Assembly: GCF_014653115.1 (NCBI RefSeq)
Contig: NZ_BNAD01000001.1
Location: forward strand, 124,001-188,000
Length of the DNA stretch: 64,000 bases
Reading direction: 5' to 3'
DNA from: Nocardioides flavus (ex Wang et al. 2016)
GTDB taxonomy: Bacteria > Actinomycetota > Actinomycetes > Propionibacteriales > Nocardioidaceae
Of the stretch, positions 25,824 to 34,011 are shown in pieces; the first letter of the stretch is position 1, and the number at the start of each line of letters is the position of its first letter. A program made the position numbers and the translations under genes. The notes under the pieces were generated by a model that saw only the letters and a program-made list of their open reading frames with translations, made no database searches and was not told the DNA's origin.

Positions 25824-26768
25824 GTGCCGCTGAGCTCCGAGTTGACGCTGGCGTCGTCGCCGCGCGCCGCGGCCGACGCGCGCCGCTGGGTCAGCGACAT
25901 CTGCCGCCGGCTCGAGCGCACGGACCTCGTCGAGTGCGCCGAGCTCGGCGTCTCCGAGCTCGTGGCCAACGCGATCCTCCACGCCACGGCTCCCTACAAG
26001 GTCCGGGTCCGCGGGACCGCCTCCCACCCGCGCATCGAGGTCGTCGACGGCTCGACCCGCCCGCCCGAGCCGCCGAGCCGGCTGGAGACCGACGAGCTCG
26101 ACCTGCTGCTGACCTTCGGTCGCGGCCTGTCGATCGTCGCCCAGTGCGCCCTGGCGCTGGGCGCCACGATCGAGTCCGACGGCAAGATCGTGTGGTTCGA
26201 GCCGGCGCCCGAGATGAGCGACGCCGACTCGGCCGAGTGGGTCATCGACCGCCTCGACCAACCCACGGCCGCACCTCCGCGGTCCTCCGGCGTGGAGACG
26301 ACGGTCGAGGTCCACCTCGCCGGGATCGACGTCCCCCTCTACACCTCGCTCGCCCGTCAGTACAGCGAGCTGCGCCGTGAGCTGCGGCTGCTGTCACTCT
26401 CGCACCAGTCCGACTACCCCCTCGCCGGCGACCTCACCTCGATGTTCGCCACGTTCGAGAGCCAGTTCCCCGAGTCCTTCCACGAGCAGGTCGGCGACGC
26501 CGCGACGCGCGGGCTGCCGCGCGTCGACGTGACGTTCCCGATGGCGCGCGAGGCCGGCCCGATCTTCGTGACCATGACCGAGATGTTCGACGTCGCCGAC
26601 GCGTTCTGCCGCGCCGAGCGGCTGCTGTCGCTCGCCCGTACGCCTCGCCAGCGCGCGCTGCACAACTGGATGCTCGGCGAGCTGGTCCACCAGCTCGACG
26701 GCGCCCGGTCCCAGCCCTGGAAGGGCAGTCCGCGCTCCACGACGTCGTCGACGAGCCAGGTGGGCTAG
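25824..26768 (+). CDS. RsbW-like ATPase domain with unknown C-terminal domain
   Basis: 314 aa. Residues 5-130 are a HATPase_c (anti-sigma/RsbW type) domain: N-box ELGVSELVANAILHA, G1-like EVVDGSTRPP and G2 GRGLSIVAQC. Residues about 155-300 are helical (YTSLARQYSELRRELRLLSL ... RAERLLSLARTPRQRALHNW) and not recognised. Such proteins act as anti-sigma kinases or phospho-relay partners; no STAS antagonist or sigma gene is adjacent. The GTG at 25824 is the only early start. The 219-bp gap from ndh contains the promoters of both divergent genes but no clear boxes. Confidence 0.8.
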   Translation: MPLSSELTLASSPRAAADARRWVSDICRRLERTDLVECAELGVSELVANAILHATAPYKVRVRGTASHPRIEVVDGSTRPPEPPSRLETDELDLLLTFGRGLSIVAQCALALGATIESDGKIVWFEPAPEMSDADSAEWVIDRLDQPTAAPPRSSGVETTVEVHLAGIDVPLYTSLARQYSELRRELRLLSLSHQSDYPLAGDLTSMFATFESQFPESFHEQVGDAATRGLPRVDVTFPMAREAGPIFVTMTEMFDVADAFCRAERLLSLARTPRQRALHNWMLGELVHQLDGARSQPWKGSPRSTTSSTSQVG

Positions 26769-26799
26769 TCCGGTCGACCCGAGTCCGTCGCCTCCGGAG

Positions 26800-27153
26800 C
26801 TAGCCCCAGCCCAGCTCGTGCAGGCGCCGGTCGTCGAGACCGAAGTGGTGCGCCACCTCGTGCACGACGGTGATCCGCACCTCGTCCTCGAGCTCCTCGA
26901 CGGTGTCAGCCATGTCGAGCAGCGGACCGCGGAACAGCAGGATCCGGTCCGGCAGCATGCCCGCGTGGTTGGCCGGGCGCTCGGTGAGCGCGAGCCCGTC
27001 GTACAGGCCGAGCAGGTCGGGGTCGTCGGCCGGCGCCTCGGGCTCGACCAGCACGACGACGTTGTCCACGAGCCTGGCCAGCTCGTCGGGCAGGCCGTCG
27101 AGGGCGCGCCCCACCATCGCGTCGAACTCGGCGGGGTCCAGGTCGATGGGCAT
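26800..27153 (-). CDS. Minimal zincin metallopeptidase family protein
   Basis: 117-aa protein of the DUF1025/zincin-like type with the zinc motif HEVAHHFGLDDRR near residue 98, the Glu being the catalytic base in active members. Small size is normal for the family; substrate unknown. TAGGCT (27160-27165) lies six bases before the ATG, so the transcript is probably leaderless. It is convergent with the RsbW-like gene, 31 bp away. Confidence 0.92.
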   Translation of the reverse strand: MPIDLDPAEFDAMVGRALDGLPDELARLVDNVVVLVEPEAPADDPDLLGLYDGLALTERPANHAGMLPDRILLFRGPLLDMADTVEELEDEVRITVVHEVAHHFGLDDRRLHELGWG

Positions 27154-27204
27154 GCGGCCAGCCTAGGAGCGAGGCCGAAGGCGGCCCACAGGTGCGAAAT
27201 GACG

Positions 27205-27234
27205 AACAGGGCGAGCCCGGAGGCTCACCCTGTT
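27205..27234 (-). terminator. Terminator of the tRNA-Glu/Asp unit
   Basis: AACAGGGCGAGCC (27205-27217) pairs with 27222-27234 with one mismatch around the loop CGGA, 16 bp past the 3' end of tRNA-Asp on the minus strand. Confidence 0.75.
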
Positions 27235-27249
27235 GTCATCATGCTGCTG

Positions 27250-27323
27250 CGACCCCGACGGGACTCGAACCCGCGGCCTCCGCCGTGACAGGGCGGCGCG
27301 CTAACCAACTGCGCTACGGGGCC
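27250..27323 (-). tRNA. tRNA-Asp (GTC)
   Basis: 74 nt. Acceptor GGCCCCG with CGGGGTC (one G-T pair), D-arm GCGC..GCGC, anticodon loop CTGTCAC giving GTC, T-arm GCGGG-TTCGAGT-CCCGT, discriminator G as expected for Asp. CCA not encoded. It follows tRNA-Glu by 81 bp and is probably cotranscribed with it. Confidence 0.97.
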
Positions 27324-27404
27324 AGGTTGAACTGGTGAAGCGGGTGGAACTCTAACCCATGGTCTCCGGTGTCTCCCAATCGGCGTCGACACCGGGCCGG
27401 ATCG

Positions 27405-27477
27405 CACCCCCAACCGGATTCGAACCGGCGCTACCGCCGTGAAAGGGCGGGGTCCTGGGCCGCTAGACGATGGGGGC
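27405..27477 (-). tRNA. tRNA-Glu (TTC)
   Basis: 73 nt. Acceptor GCCCCCA with TGGGGGT, anticodon stem-loop CCGCC-CTTTCAC-GGCGG giving TTC, T-arm GCCGG-TTCGAAT-CCGGT, discriminator G. CCA not encoded. A TATGCT at 27515-27520 (minus strand) is a possible -10. Confidence 0.97.
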
Positions 27478-27640
27478 CAGCTCGTCGCGGGCGGACCCGC
27501 GCCGAGCAGCGCCAAGCATAGGGCCAGCACGCGCCTGCCTCCCAACCCCGCGCTCCTGCGGACCACGGACCACCGTTGCGCGAGCGACAAATCCGCAAGA
27601 CGCCAGCGAGTTGCCACCCTCTTTGACTACTGTTGCCCCT

Positions 27641-28033
27641 GTGAGCAGCGAAGGGCGTCACCTGCGCTTCCTCGTCGTCGACGACAACGAGGACATCCGC
27701 GATGTCTTCTGCCGTCTCATCGAGCGGGCCGGCCACGACGCCGCCACCGCCGTGGACGGGCAGGAGGCGGTCGAGACGCTGCAGGGCGAGACCTTCGACG
27801 TGATGCTCCTCGACCTGACGATGCCGCGCATGACGGGCGTCGACGTGGTCCGCTGGTTGCGTGCGCGCCCCGACGTCGCGCCGGACCTGCGGATCGTGGT
27901 CATCAGCGCATGGGCCGGCGAGCACCGGGCGGTCCTCCAAGAACTCGGCATCACGACGGTCATGCAGAAGCCGCTGCGCATCCAGCAGCTGACCGACCTG
28001 ATCGCCGAGACACTTCGCGACATGGAGTCCTGA
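27641..28033 (+). CDS. Single-domain response regulator (CheY-like)
   Basis: 130 aa, receiver domain only. Acidic pocket D14-D15 (VVDDNED), phosphoacceptor D58 (MLLDLTMP), switch S89 (VVISA) and K110 (MQKPL) are all present, so it should accept phosphate, but there is no output domain. The GTG at 27641 follows TACTGT by seven bases (leaderless). It lies upstream of a P450 and a GAF-type histidine kinase in the same orientation, so that kinase is the obvious phosphate donor, by inference. Confidence 0.92.
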   Translation: MSSEGRHLRFLVVDDNEDIRDVFCRLIERAGHDAATAVDGQEAVETLQGETFDVMLLDLTMPRMTGVDVVRWLRARPDVAPDLRIVVISAWAGEHRAVLQELGITTVMQKPLRIQQLTDLIAETLRDMES

Positions 28034-28131
28034 GCCCGGTTCCCTGAATGCTCCACCCGGGTGCAGATCTCCGCGAGGTGCCACCTGTACGCCTACCTGG
28101 CGTCCAGACAACTCACCCCTGGAGAAGCCCA

Positions 28132-28221
28132 ATGATGAATCGCATCCGCACCGCCATCGAGCGCAAGCGCACCGTCAGCCAGATGCCGTACGCCTGGCGT
28201 CCGGCGCCGCCGCGCCGCTGA
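28132..28221 (+). CDS. Candidate 29-aa basic peptide between regulator and P450
   Basis: Short ORF with two adjacent ATGs (28132, 28135) and GGAGAAG five bases before the first. The product MMNRIRTAIERKRTVSQMP continues YAWRPAPPRR: strongly basic, an amphipathic helix followed by a Pro/Arg-rich end. It fills most of the 224-bp gap between the response regulator and the P450. Good ribosome-binding site and position support translation, but with 29 codons chance cannot be excluded. Confidence 0.5.
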   Translation: MMNRIRTAIERKRTVSQMPYAWRPAPPRR

Positions 28222-28257
28222 CGCGACCGGCAGACCTCGAGACGTGACCACGTCGTC

Positions 28258-29385
28258 GTGAGTCCCATGGACGGCGTCGAGTCGGCCGGCGGCCAGCTCG
28301 GCGCCGTCCTCGCGGCGCCCCGCGACGGCGGCGCGGTCGCGCTCGCGCCGGGCGGTCCGTGGCTGGCCACCAGCCTCGAGCAGGCGCGCCAGGTCCTGAC
28401 CGACCCGGCCGCCTTCGACTTCCCCGGCAACGTCAACCGCACCGGTGACCTGTCGGGCAGCCGGGGCGACACCCGCTCGGGCCACACCGTGTTCGCCCCC
28501 GTCTCGCCCGAGGACGTCGCTCGTGGCGTGGAGGTGTTCGACACCGAGTGGGCCGCGGCCCTGCGCGACCATGTCCCCGGCGGAGGCGACGAGCCGTACG
28601 ACGCCATGGTGCTGCTGCGGCGGCCCGTGGCGCGCTCGACCACGGCCGCCGTCCTCGCCGGCCTCGACGACGCGCGCCGCGACGTCGTGGCCGATCGCGT
28701 GCTCGCGTGGATCGACGCCCTCGGGCCGGTGATCGCGGCCCCCCGGAGGCCACGCCGCTGGAGCGGCATCCGCCGAGCCGAGGAGCGCACGCGCGGCGCG
28801 CTCGAGGACACCCTCGACGAGGCACGCGCCGGCCTGCCGGGCGAGCGACGCACGACCCAGGAGGTGGCCACCATCCTCGCCGCCGGGATCCAGGTGCCGA
28901 TCGCGGCCGGCGCCTTCCTCCTGGCCTGGCTGGCGCAGCACCCGAGCGCGGGGACGGACCCAGCCCACGTCGTGTGGGAGACCCTGCGTCTCACGCCGCC
29001 CACCTGGCTCACGGCGCGGGTCACCACCCGGGAGGTCGACCTCGGCGGCACGCGGATCCCGGAGGGCCGGGTGGTCTTCGTCAGCCCCCTGCTCCTCGGT
29101 CGGCTCGACACGCTCGTGCCCGGTGGTTCAGGCACGCTCGCCCACTTCGACCCGGACCGCTGGCGCGACCAGGCACGTCGTCCGGGCGCCTGGCTGCCGT
29201 TCGGCGCAGGGCCGCACGCCTGTCCGGGGCGTAATCTCGGCCTGGCGGTGCTGGGCAGCCTCGCCCGTTGGGGCGGGGCCCACGAATTGACGTTGAGCGA
29301 GGACGTTCGAGTCGACCAGAGTCGGGGCATATCTCCGGCACCGTGCCGGTTCACCGCCACCGCCCGATCGGAGACATCGCCGTGA
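28258..29385 (+). CDS. Cytochrome P450-like heme protein lacking the I-helix acid-alcohol pair
   Basis: 375 aa, soluble. Heme motif FGAGPHACPG with thiolate Cys322 and the K-helix ExxR (ETLR, 241-244) are intact. The region where the I helix should carry (A/G)Gx(D/E)T reads ILAAGIQVPIAAG near residues 206-218, with Q-V in place of the acid-alcohol pair, so normal O-O bond activation is doubtful. The gene ends in GTGA shared with the histidine kinase start, so the two are translationally coupled. A sensory or atypical catalytic role is possible. Start GTG 28258 or ATG 28267. Confidence 0.85.
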   Translation: MSPMDGVESAGGQLGAVLAAPRDGGAVALAPGGPWLATSLEQARQVLTDPAAFDFPGNVNRTGDLSGSRGDTRSGHTVFAPVSPEDVARGVEVFDTEWAAALRDHVPGGGDEPYDAMVLLRRPVARSTTAAVLAGLDDARRDVVADRVLAWIDALGPVIAAPRRPRRWSGIRRAEERTRGALEDTLDEARAGLPGERRTTQEVATILAAGIQVPIAAGAFLLAWLAQHPSAGTDPAHVVWETLRLTPPTWLTARVTTREVDLGGTRIPEGRVVFVSPLLLGRLDTLVPGGSGTLAHFDPDRWRDQARRPGAWLPFGAGPHACPGRNLGLAVLGSLARWGGAHELTLSEDVRVDQSRGISPAPCRFTATARSETSP

Positions 29386-30710
29386 TCGACCACCACGCGC
29401 TGCAGGACACGTCGGGCACCGGTCCCACGTCGCCCGAGGCGGCGGGGCTGGCCGTGGCGGTGCTCGCCGGCGAGACCGGCATCGACGAGGCGGTCGACCT
29501 CGTCGCCCGGCACCTGCTGACCTACGACCGGGTCGAGGTGGTCACCTCGGTGCTCACGCGGTTCCGCCCCGAGGACACGCGGGGCTGGATCGGACTGGGC
29601 GGTCGGGCCTGGATCCGGGAGTGGGCCGCGCCGGGGGCGGGGGTGAGCGTCGCGCCGCCGCCCGGCGCCGGCCCGGAGGCAGCGCTCACGATGCCGTGGC
29701 TGTCCAAGATCGCGCGCACGGGCCAGCTCGTCGCCATCGTGGATCGGGACCACCTGCCCGACGAGGCCGAGCAGGACCGGCGCGAGCTGGCTGGGAACGA
29801 GATCGGGAGTCTCGTCGCCTCGGCGTACACCTCGGGCGGCGACATGTACGGCAGCCTGTCCGCCGTCAGCAGCCGCACCGGGGCCTGGCCGGACACGCTC
29901 GTGCAGGACTTCAAGCTCCTCAACGCCGCTATCGTCTCGCGCCTGACCCTCGAGCAGTCCCGCCGCTCCCTCGCGGAGGCGATCGAGGCAGGCACCGAGG
30001 CGCAGGAGGCCTACCAGCACTTCTTCGGCTCGGTCGGCCACGAGCTGCGCACACCGCTGTCGGCGATCCTGGGCTACACCGAGGTGCTGCTCGACGAGGC
30101 GAGCCAGTGCCAGGAGACCCCGGTCGCCAAGGCGGTCCTGCGCGACGCCCCGGTGATGATGCGGGCCTGCGAGCGGGTGCTCGACGTGGTCGACAGCCTC
30201 CTCGGGGCCGGGCGGACGCTCTCCAGCGACGACGAGCGCCAGGACGTCCTCGTCGCCGACGCCGTCGCCGACGTCGTGCACTGGCACCGCACGCCCGCCC
30301 AGACCGCCGCGGTGGAGATGTTCATCGACGTGGACCCCGTGGCGACCGTGCGCGCGCACCCCTCGGGCGTACGCCAGGTGCTGACCGCCCTGCTCGGCAA
30401 CGCCATCGCCCACCACCATCCGGACGGTGGCACCGTCGACCTGACGACGCGACGCCTGCTCGGCGAGAGCGGCCAGGAGATGGTGCGGATCATCGTGCGC
30501 GACAACGGCCCCGGACTGACCCAGGAGCAGCTGGAGCACGCCTTCGAGCCCTTCGTCCGATACGCCGGGCCCTCGGTCCCGGGCAGTGGCCTCGGCCTGT
30601 CGATGGCGCGCACGATCGCCGAGCGCGACGGCGGCGCGGTCCGGGGCGAGTCCACGCCGGGGGTGGGATCGTCGTTCTGGGTCGAGCTGCCGGTGCGCGA
30701 CCTGTCCTGA
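29382..30710 (+). CDS. Cytosolic histidine kinase with N-terminal GAF-like domain
   Basis: 442 aa, no transmembrane segment. Residues about 20-190 look like a GAF-type sensor (ending AWPDTLVQDFKLLNAAIVSRL); the H-box FFGSVGHELRTPLSAIL puts the phosphorylated His at 220; the ATPase domain has the N-box LLGNAIAHHH, G1 DNGPGL and G2 GSGLGLSMA. The GTG start overlaps the P450 stop by 4 bp. With the upstream CheY-like protein it forms a complete phosphorelay pair. Signal unknown; heme or P450 ligand sensing is a hypothesis. Confidence 0.92.
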   Translation: MIDHHALQDTSGTGPTSPEAAGLAVAVLAGETGIDEAVDLVARHLLTYDRVEVVTSVLTRFRPEDTRGWIGLGGRAWIREWAAPGAGVSVAPPPGAGPEAALTMPWLSKIARTGQLVAIVDRDHLPDEAEQDRRELAGNEIGSLVASAYTSGGDMYGSLSAVSSRTGAWPDTLVQDFKLLNAAIVSRLTLEQSRRSLAEAIEAGTEAQEAYQHFFGSVGHELRTPLSAILGYTEVLLDEASQCQETPVAKAVLRDAPVMMRACERVLDVVDSLLGAGRTLSSDDERQDVLVADAVADVVHWHRTPAQTAAVEMFIDVDPVATVRAHPSGVRQVLTALLGNAIAHHHPDGGTVDLTTRRLLGESGQEMVRIIVRDNGPGLTQEQLEHAFEPFVRYAGPSVPGSGLGLSMARTIAERDGGAVRGESTPGVGSSFWVELPVRDLS

Positions 30711-30756
30711 GCCGATTCCACCCCTGCCCCGGCCTCATGTATCCTCGACCCCGCTT

Positions 30757-30830
30757 GGGCAGGTAGCTCAGTTGGTACGAGCGATCGCCTGAAAAGTGAT
30801 AGGTCGGCGGTTCGACCCCGCCCCTGCCCA
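30757..30830 (+). tRNA. tRNA-Phe (GAA)
   Basis: 74 nt. Acceptor GGGCAGG with CCTGCCC, D-stem GCTC/GAGC, anticodon stem ATCGC/GTGAT around loop CTGAAAA (anticodon GAA), T-arm GGCGG-TTCGACC-CCGCC, discriminator A. CCA not fully encoded. TATCCT at 30740-30745 is a likely -10. Confidence 0.97.
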
Positions 30831-30836
30831 CAAGCA

Positions 30837-30875
30837 CAGAAGGGCCCCGATCACGTCCCGATCGGGGCCCTTCTG
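30837..30875 (+). terminator. Terminator of tRNA-Phe
   Basis: CAGAAGGGCCCCGAT (30837-30851) pairs perfectly with 30861-30875; one further C-G pair closes a 7-nt loop. Directly downstream of the tRNA. Confidence 0.9.
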
Positions 30876-30912
30876 CATGCCTCGGTGACCGCGTCCGCGC
30901 CGGTGGGGCACC

Positions 30913-32247
30913 ATGTCCGACGTGCTCCCCCGCCTCGAGGTCGTACGCCGGCTGCGACCCATCGACCTCGTGGCACCGGGCGACCGGAGGGCCGATGCTG
31001 CTGCGGGCGGCATCGTGCCGCTGCCCGCACTCGCGCCGTACGTCGCCGCGACGGCCGAGGTGCGCGAGCGATCCTGGCTCGCGCTGCACCTGGCGGGGCA
31101 CCGCATCGGTGCGGAGGTGCGGGACGGGTCCGTCTCCATGACCCTCACGCGTGGACACGGCACCCGCGAGCTGCGGAGCCGTCGCTTCCACCGGGCCGCC
31201 GACCCGACCGAGCTGGGCATCTCGCTCACCGGGACCCATGTGACCGCCTGGACCCGCGAGGCCGGCCGGTGGGTCGCCCGGGCCCGGCACGACCTGCGCG
31301 AGGTGGTCGACACCCGCGACGAGGAGGCTCTGGCCGGGCTCAGGGTCGAGCTGCCCGCCTGGGGCGGGGTCGCCGGCCCCTTCGGCCAGCTGGGGCTGCG
31401 CGACGTCCGGTTCGTCACCCGCGAGGACGGCACGCCGCTGCGCACCGACGGTCTGGTGTGGCTCACCGCCACCTCGGCCGGGCCGGGATTCTTCGACACC
31501 GCCCACACGAGCGTGTGGCGCCTCGACCCCGCCAGCCTGGACGTCGCGCACTCGGCCGACCTGTTCTTCAGACGACCCGACCGGGCGGGCGTCTTCGGCG
31601 ACCATGCCACCCACCTCGTCCACACCGGCGACGGATGGCTCGTGGCGACCAGCACCTGGGGCGACTTCGAGCAGCCGACGACGCGCGCCGGTCGTCGTAC
31701 GCCGGCGGGGTTGCGGGTCACCCTCGCCGAGACCGACACCGACGTGCTGCGCGGCACCCACGTCCTCGACACGCGCGAGCTGCCGCTGCCCACCGACGGT
31801 CTCGACTCGATCGCCACCTGGGACCCCCACCTCGTGCGGCGCGACGGGGAGTGGCTGGTCGGCTTCGTCAGCGCCCGGCGGTTCTTCGACTTCCACCCGG
31901 CGCTGGCCGGCGGGACGATGCTGGCAGACCTGCGCCTGCTGGGGGCGGCGACCGACCGTACGGCCACCGAGGGCACGACGCTGGTCGACGTCGACGGGCG
32001 CCTCGTCGTGCTGGCCAGCGACGGTCGCGACTCCCGGCGCGGGCAGCGGGCGCGCTTCCCGGCGTACGACCGGACGATGACCGACATCGGCACGCTCGAC
32101 GCGCCCTACCCCACCAACCTCCCGTGGCCCACGCTCGCGCGCCTCGACGACGGGTGGCTCATGGTCACCTTCGACGGCCGGCCGGCGGGCGGCAAGCTGC
32201 TCGGATACGGCACCCACGGCGACCTGGTGGTGATGCGGTCGGTGTGA
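30913..32247 (+). CDS. Predicted beta-propeller protein of unknown function
   Basis: 444 aa, soluble, no signal peptide. Repeated blade-like units with aromatic and Asp/Gly turns (VWLTATSAGPGFFDTAHTS, THLVHTGDGWLVATSTWGDF, DPHLVRRDGEWLVGFVSAR) resemble five-bladed GH43-like propellers, but I see no certain catalytic triad. The ATG at 30913 has no strong ribosome-binding site. It is followed 102 bp later by the amino acid dehydrogenase, apparently a separate transcript. Confidence 0.8.
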   Translation: MSDVLPRLEVVRRLRPIDLVAPGDRRADAAAGGIVPLPALAPYVAATAEVRERSWLALHLAGHRIGAEVRDGSVSMTLTRGHGTRELRSRRFHRAADPTELGISLTGTHVTAWTREAGRWVARARHDLREVVDTRDEEALAGLRVELPAWGGVAGPFGQLGLRDVRFVTREDGTPLRTDGLVWLTATSAGPGFFDTAHTSVWRLDPASLDVAHSADLFFRRPDRAGVFGDHATHLVHTGDGWLVATSTWGDFEQPTTRAGRRTPAGLRVTLAETDTDVLRGTHVLDTRELPLPTDGLDSIATWDPHLVRRDGEWLVGFVSARRFFDFHPALAGGTMLADLRLLGAATDRTATEGTTLVDVDGRLVVLASDGRDSRRGQRARFPAYDRTMTDIGTLDAPYPTNLPWPTLARLDDGWLMVTFDGRPAGGKLLGYGTHGDLVVMRSV

Positions 32248-32349
32248 GCGCGCGGGTCTACGCTGGGAGTGACGGCGGTCACCACCCCTCGACCGCACCG
32301 ACCAGGTCCGCACACCCCGCGGCCGCGCCCACCAGAAAAGGACCACAGC

Positions 32350-33441
32350 ATGTCTGGAGCAACCAGCTCAGGAGTCGACGTCTTCGAGCTCGGCAGCGAG
32401 CACGAGCAGGTCGTGTTCTGCAACGACCGCGCGACCGGCCTCAGGGCCATCATCGCGATCCACTCCACGGCACTCGGCCCGGCCCTCGGTGGCACGCGGT
32501 TCTACCCCTACGCCAGCACCGACGACGCGATCGTCGACGTGCTCAACCTCTCGCGCGGCATGTCCTACAAGAACGCCCTCGCCGGCCTCGACCTGGGCGG
32601 CGGCAAGGCCGTCATCATCGGCGACCCCGCCACGCTCAAGACCGAGGCGCTGCTGCGGGCCTACGGCCGCTTCGTGCAGTCGCTCGACGGCCGCTACTTC
32701 ACCGCCTGCGACGTGGGCACGTTCTCGGAGGACATGGACCACGTCGCCCGCGAGTGCGACTTCGTCACCGGCCGCACCGTCGCCCACGGCGGCGCCGGCG
32801 ACAGCTCGGTGCTGACCGCGTTCGGCACCTTCCAGGGCATGCGCGCCGCCGCCGAGCAGGTCTGGGGCGAGCCGACGCTGGCCGGCCGCACCGTCGGCGT
32901 CGCCGGCGTGGGCAAGGTGGGTCGCCACCTCGTACGCCACCTCATCGAGGACGGTGCCACGGTGGTCGTCACCGACGTGCACGCCCCTTCGGTCGAGGCG
33001 ATCCGCGCCGAGTACCCGCAGGTGCAGGCCGTCGGCTCCACCGACGAGCTGGTCGCGACCGAGCTCGACGTCTACGCCCCGTGCGCCCTGGGCGGCGCGC
33101 TCACCGACGAGGTCGTCGAGACGCTGTCGGCCCGCATCGTCTGCGGCGCGGCCAACAACCAGCTCGCCCACCCGGGCATCGAGAAGAAGCTCGACGAGCG
33201 CGGCATCCTCTACGCGCCGGACTACTGCGTGAACTCCGGCGGCGTCATCCAGGTCGCCGACGAGCTCGAGGGCTTCTCCTTCGAGCGCGCCGAGCAGCGC
33301 GCCACCGGCATCTTCGACACCACCCGCAAGGTCTTCGAGCTCGCCAAGACCGACGGCGTCACCACCGCCGAGGCCGCTGACCGCCTGGCCGAGCGCCGGA
33401 TGCGCGAGGTCGGCCGCCTGCGCGGCATCCACCTCGGCTGA
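32350..33441 (+). CDS. vdh: Branched-chain (valine/leucine) amino acid dehydrogenase
   Basis: 363 aa, the length of Streptomyces valine dehydrogenase and close to leucine dehydrogenases. NAD-dependent oxidative deamination of branched amino acids. Catalytic region [17 protein letters not shown] with the active Lys, the Asp of [10 protein letters not shown], and the Rossmann motif [17 protein letters not shown] near residue 180. The ATG at 32350 has AAAGGA upstream. Valine versus leucine preference cannot be read from sequence alone. A cluster of inverted repeats follows 10 bp past the stop. Confidence 0.93.
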   Translation: MSGATSSGVDVFELGSEHEQVVFCNDRATGLRAIIAIHSTALGPALGGTRFYPYASTDDAIVDVLNLSRGMSYKNALAGLDLGGGKAVIIGDPATLKTEALLRAYGRFVQSLDGRYFTACDVGTFSEDMDHVARECDFVTGRTVAHGGAGDSSVLTAFGTFQGMRAAAEQVWGEPTLAGRTVGVAGVGKVGRHLVRHLIEDGATVVVTDVHAPSVEAIRAEYPQVQAVGSTDELVATELDVYAPCALGGALTDEVVETLSARIVCGAANNQLAHPGIEKKLDERGILYAPDYCVNSGGVIQVADELEGFSFERAEQRATGIFDTTRKVFELAKTDGVTTAEAADRLAERRMREVGRLRGIHLG

Positions 33442-33450
33442 CGCCACTAC

Positions 33451-33603
33451 ACGTGACCGGGCACTTCGTGCCCGTCCCCAACGCCGACCGGGCACTTCCT
33501 GCCCGTCCGTGCGGTCGGACGGTCGAGAAGTGCCCGGTCACGTCGTCAGACAGGCATGAGTAGCCCGGTCACGTCGTGTGACGGGCAGGAACTGCCCGGT
33601 CAC
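33451..33603. repeat. Nested inverted repeats, four copies of a 22-bp unit
   Basis: A perfect 17-bp inverted repeat pairs 33451-33467 (ACGTGACCGGGCACTTC) with 33527-33543. A second pair, GACCGGGCACTTCCTGCCCG (33486 onward) and its inverse at 33580-33601, differs by one base. Each unit is itself a small imperfect palindrome (ACCGGGCA...TGCCCGT). It lies between convergent vdh and the DUF3073 gene. Bases 33604-33666 contain a further short hairpin (CCGCCCGGTCACCCGGGCGG) and nothing else. Confidence 0.85.
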
Positions 33604-33666
33604 CTGAGGGCGCGCTGATACGCCGCACCGCCCGGTCACCCGGGCGGCATGATCAGGTGCGTCCAG

Positions 33667-33855
33667 TCAGTCTGCGCGACGACGGGGGTCGGCATAGTCC
33701 GACCACTCGTCCTCGACAGGATCGACCTCACTCGTGGAGTGAGAGTCCTCTCCGTGCAGCTCCTTCGCCAGCGCGCCGAAGTCCGTCTCGTGAGTACGGT
33801 ACTTCAGGTCGCGGGCAACCTTCGTCTGCTTCGCCTTCGCTCGGCCGCGCCCCAT
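33667..33855 (-). CDS. DUF3073 domain protein
   Basis: 62 aa. The N-terminus MGRGRAKAKQTKVARDLKYR is the hallmark of actinobacterial DUF3073 proteins, which commonly sit downstream of purM as here. Basic N-terminal half, acidic C-terminal half (DPVEDEWSDYADP). Function unknown. ATG at 33855; the 156-bp gap before it (33856-34011) should contain its promoter, but no clear box was found. Confidence 0.93.
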   Translation of the reverse strand: MGRGRAKAKQTKVARDLKYRTHETDFGALAKELHGEDSHSTSEVDPVEDEWSDYADPRRRAD

Positions 33856-34011
33856 AGGGTCGACCCCCTCGCACACTTGGCCGGGGCTGTCGGAGAGCTG
33901 CCCGACGCACCCGGTCTGATCGGTTACATATCGTGGGGGCAACGCTACCTGAGGGGTGGGTGTTCCCGCACACCAAGACCCGGCTTTTCCGTGGTCGTTG
34001 TGCGGCAGACC

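Noticed and set aside
28258..30710. Complete Streptomyces-type conservon
   Set aside because: No roadblock protein, DUF742 protein or small GTPase is present, so only the kinase-P450 pairing is shared.
33451..33603. Repeat cluster as a CRISPR array
   Set aside because: Units alternate in orientation, spacers are irregular and short, and no cas genes are near.
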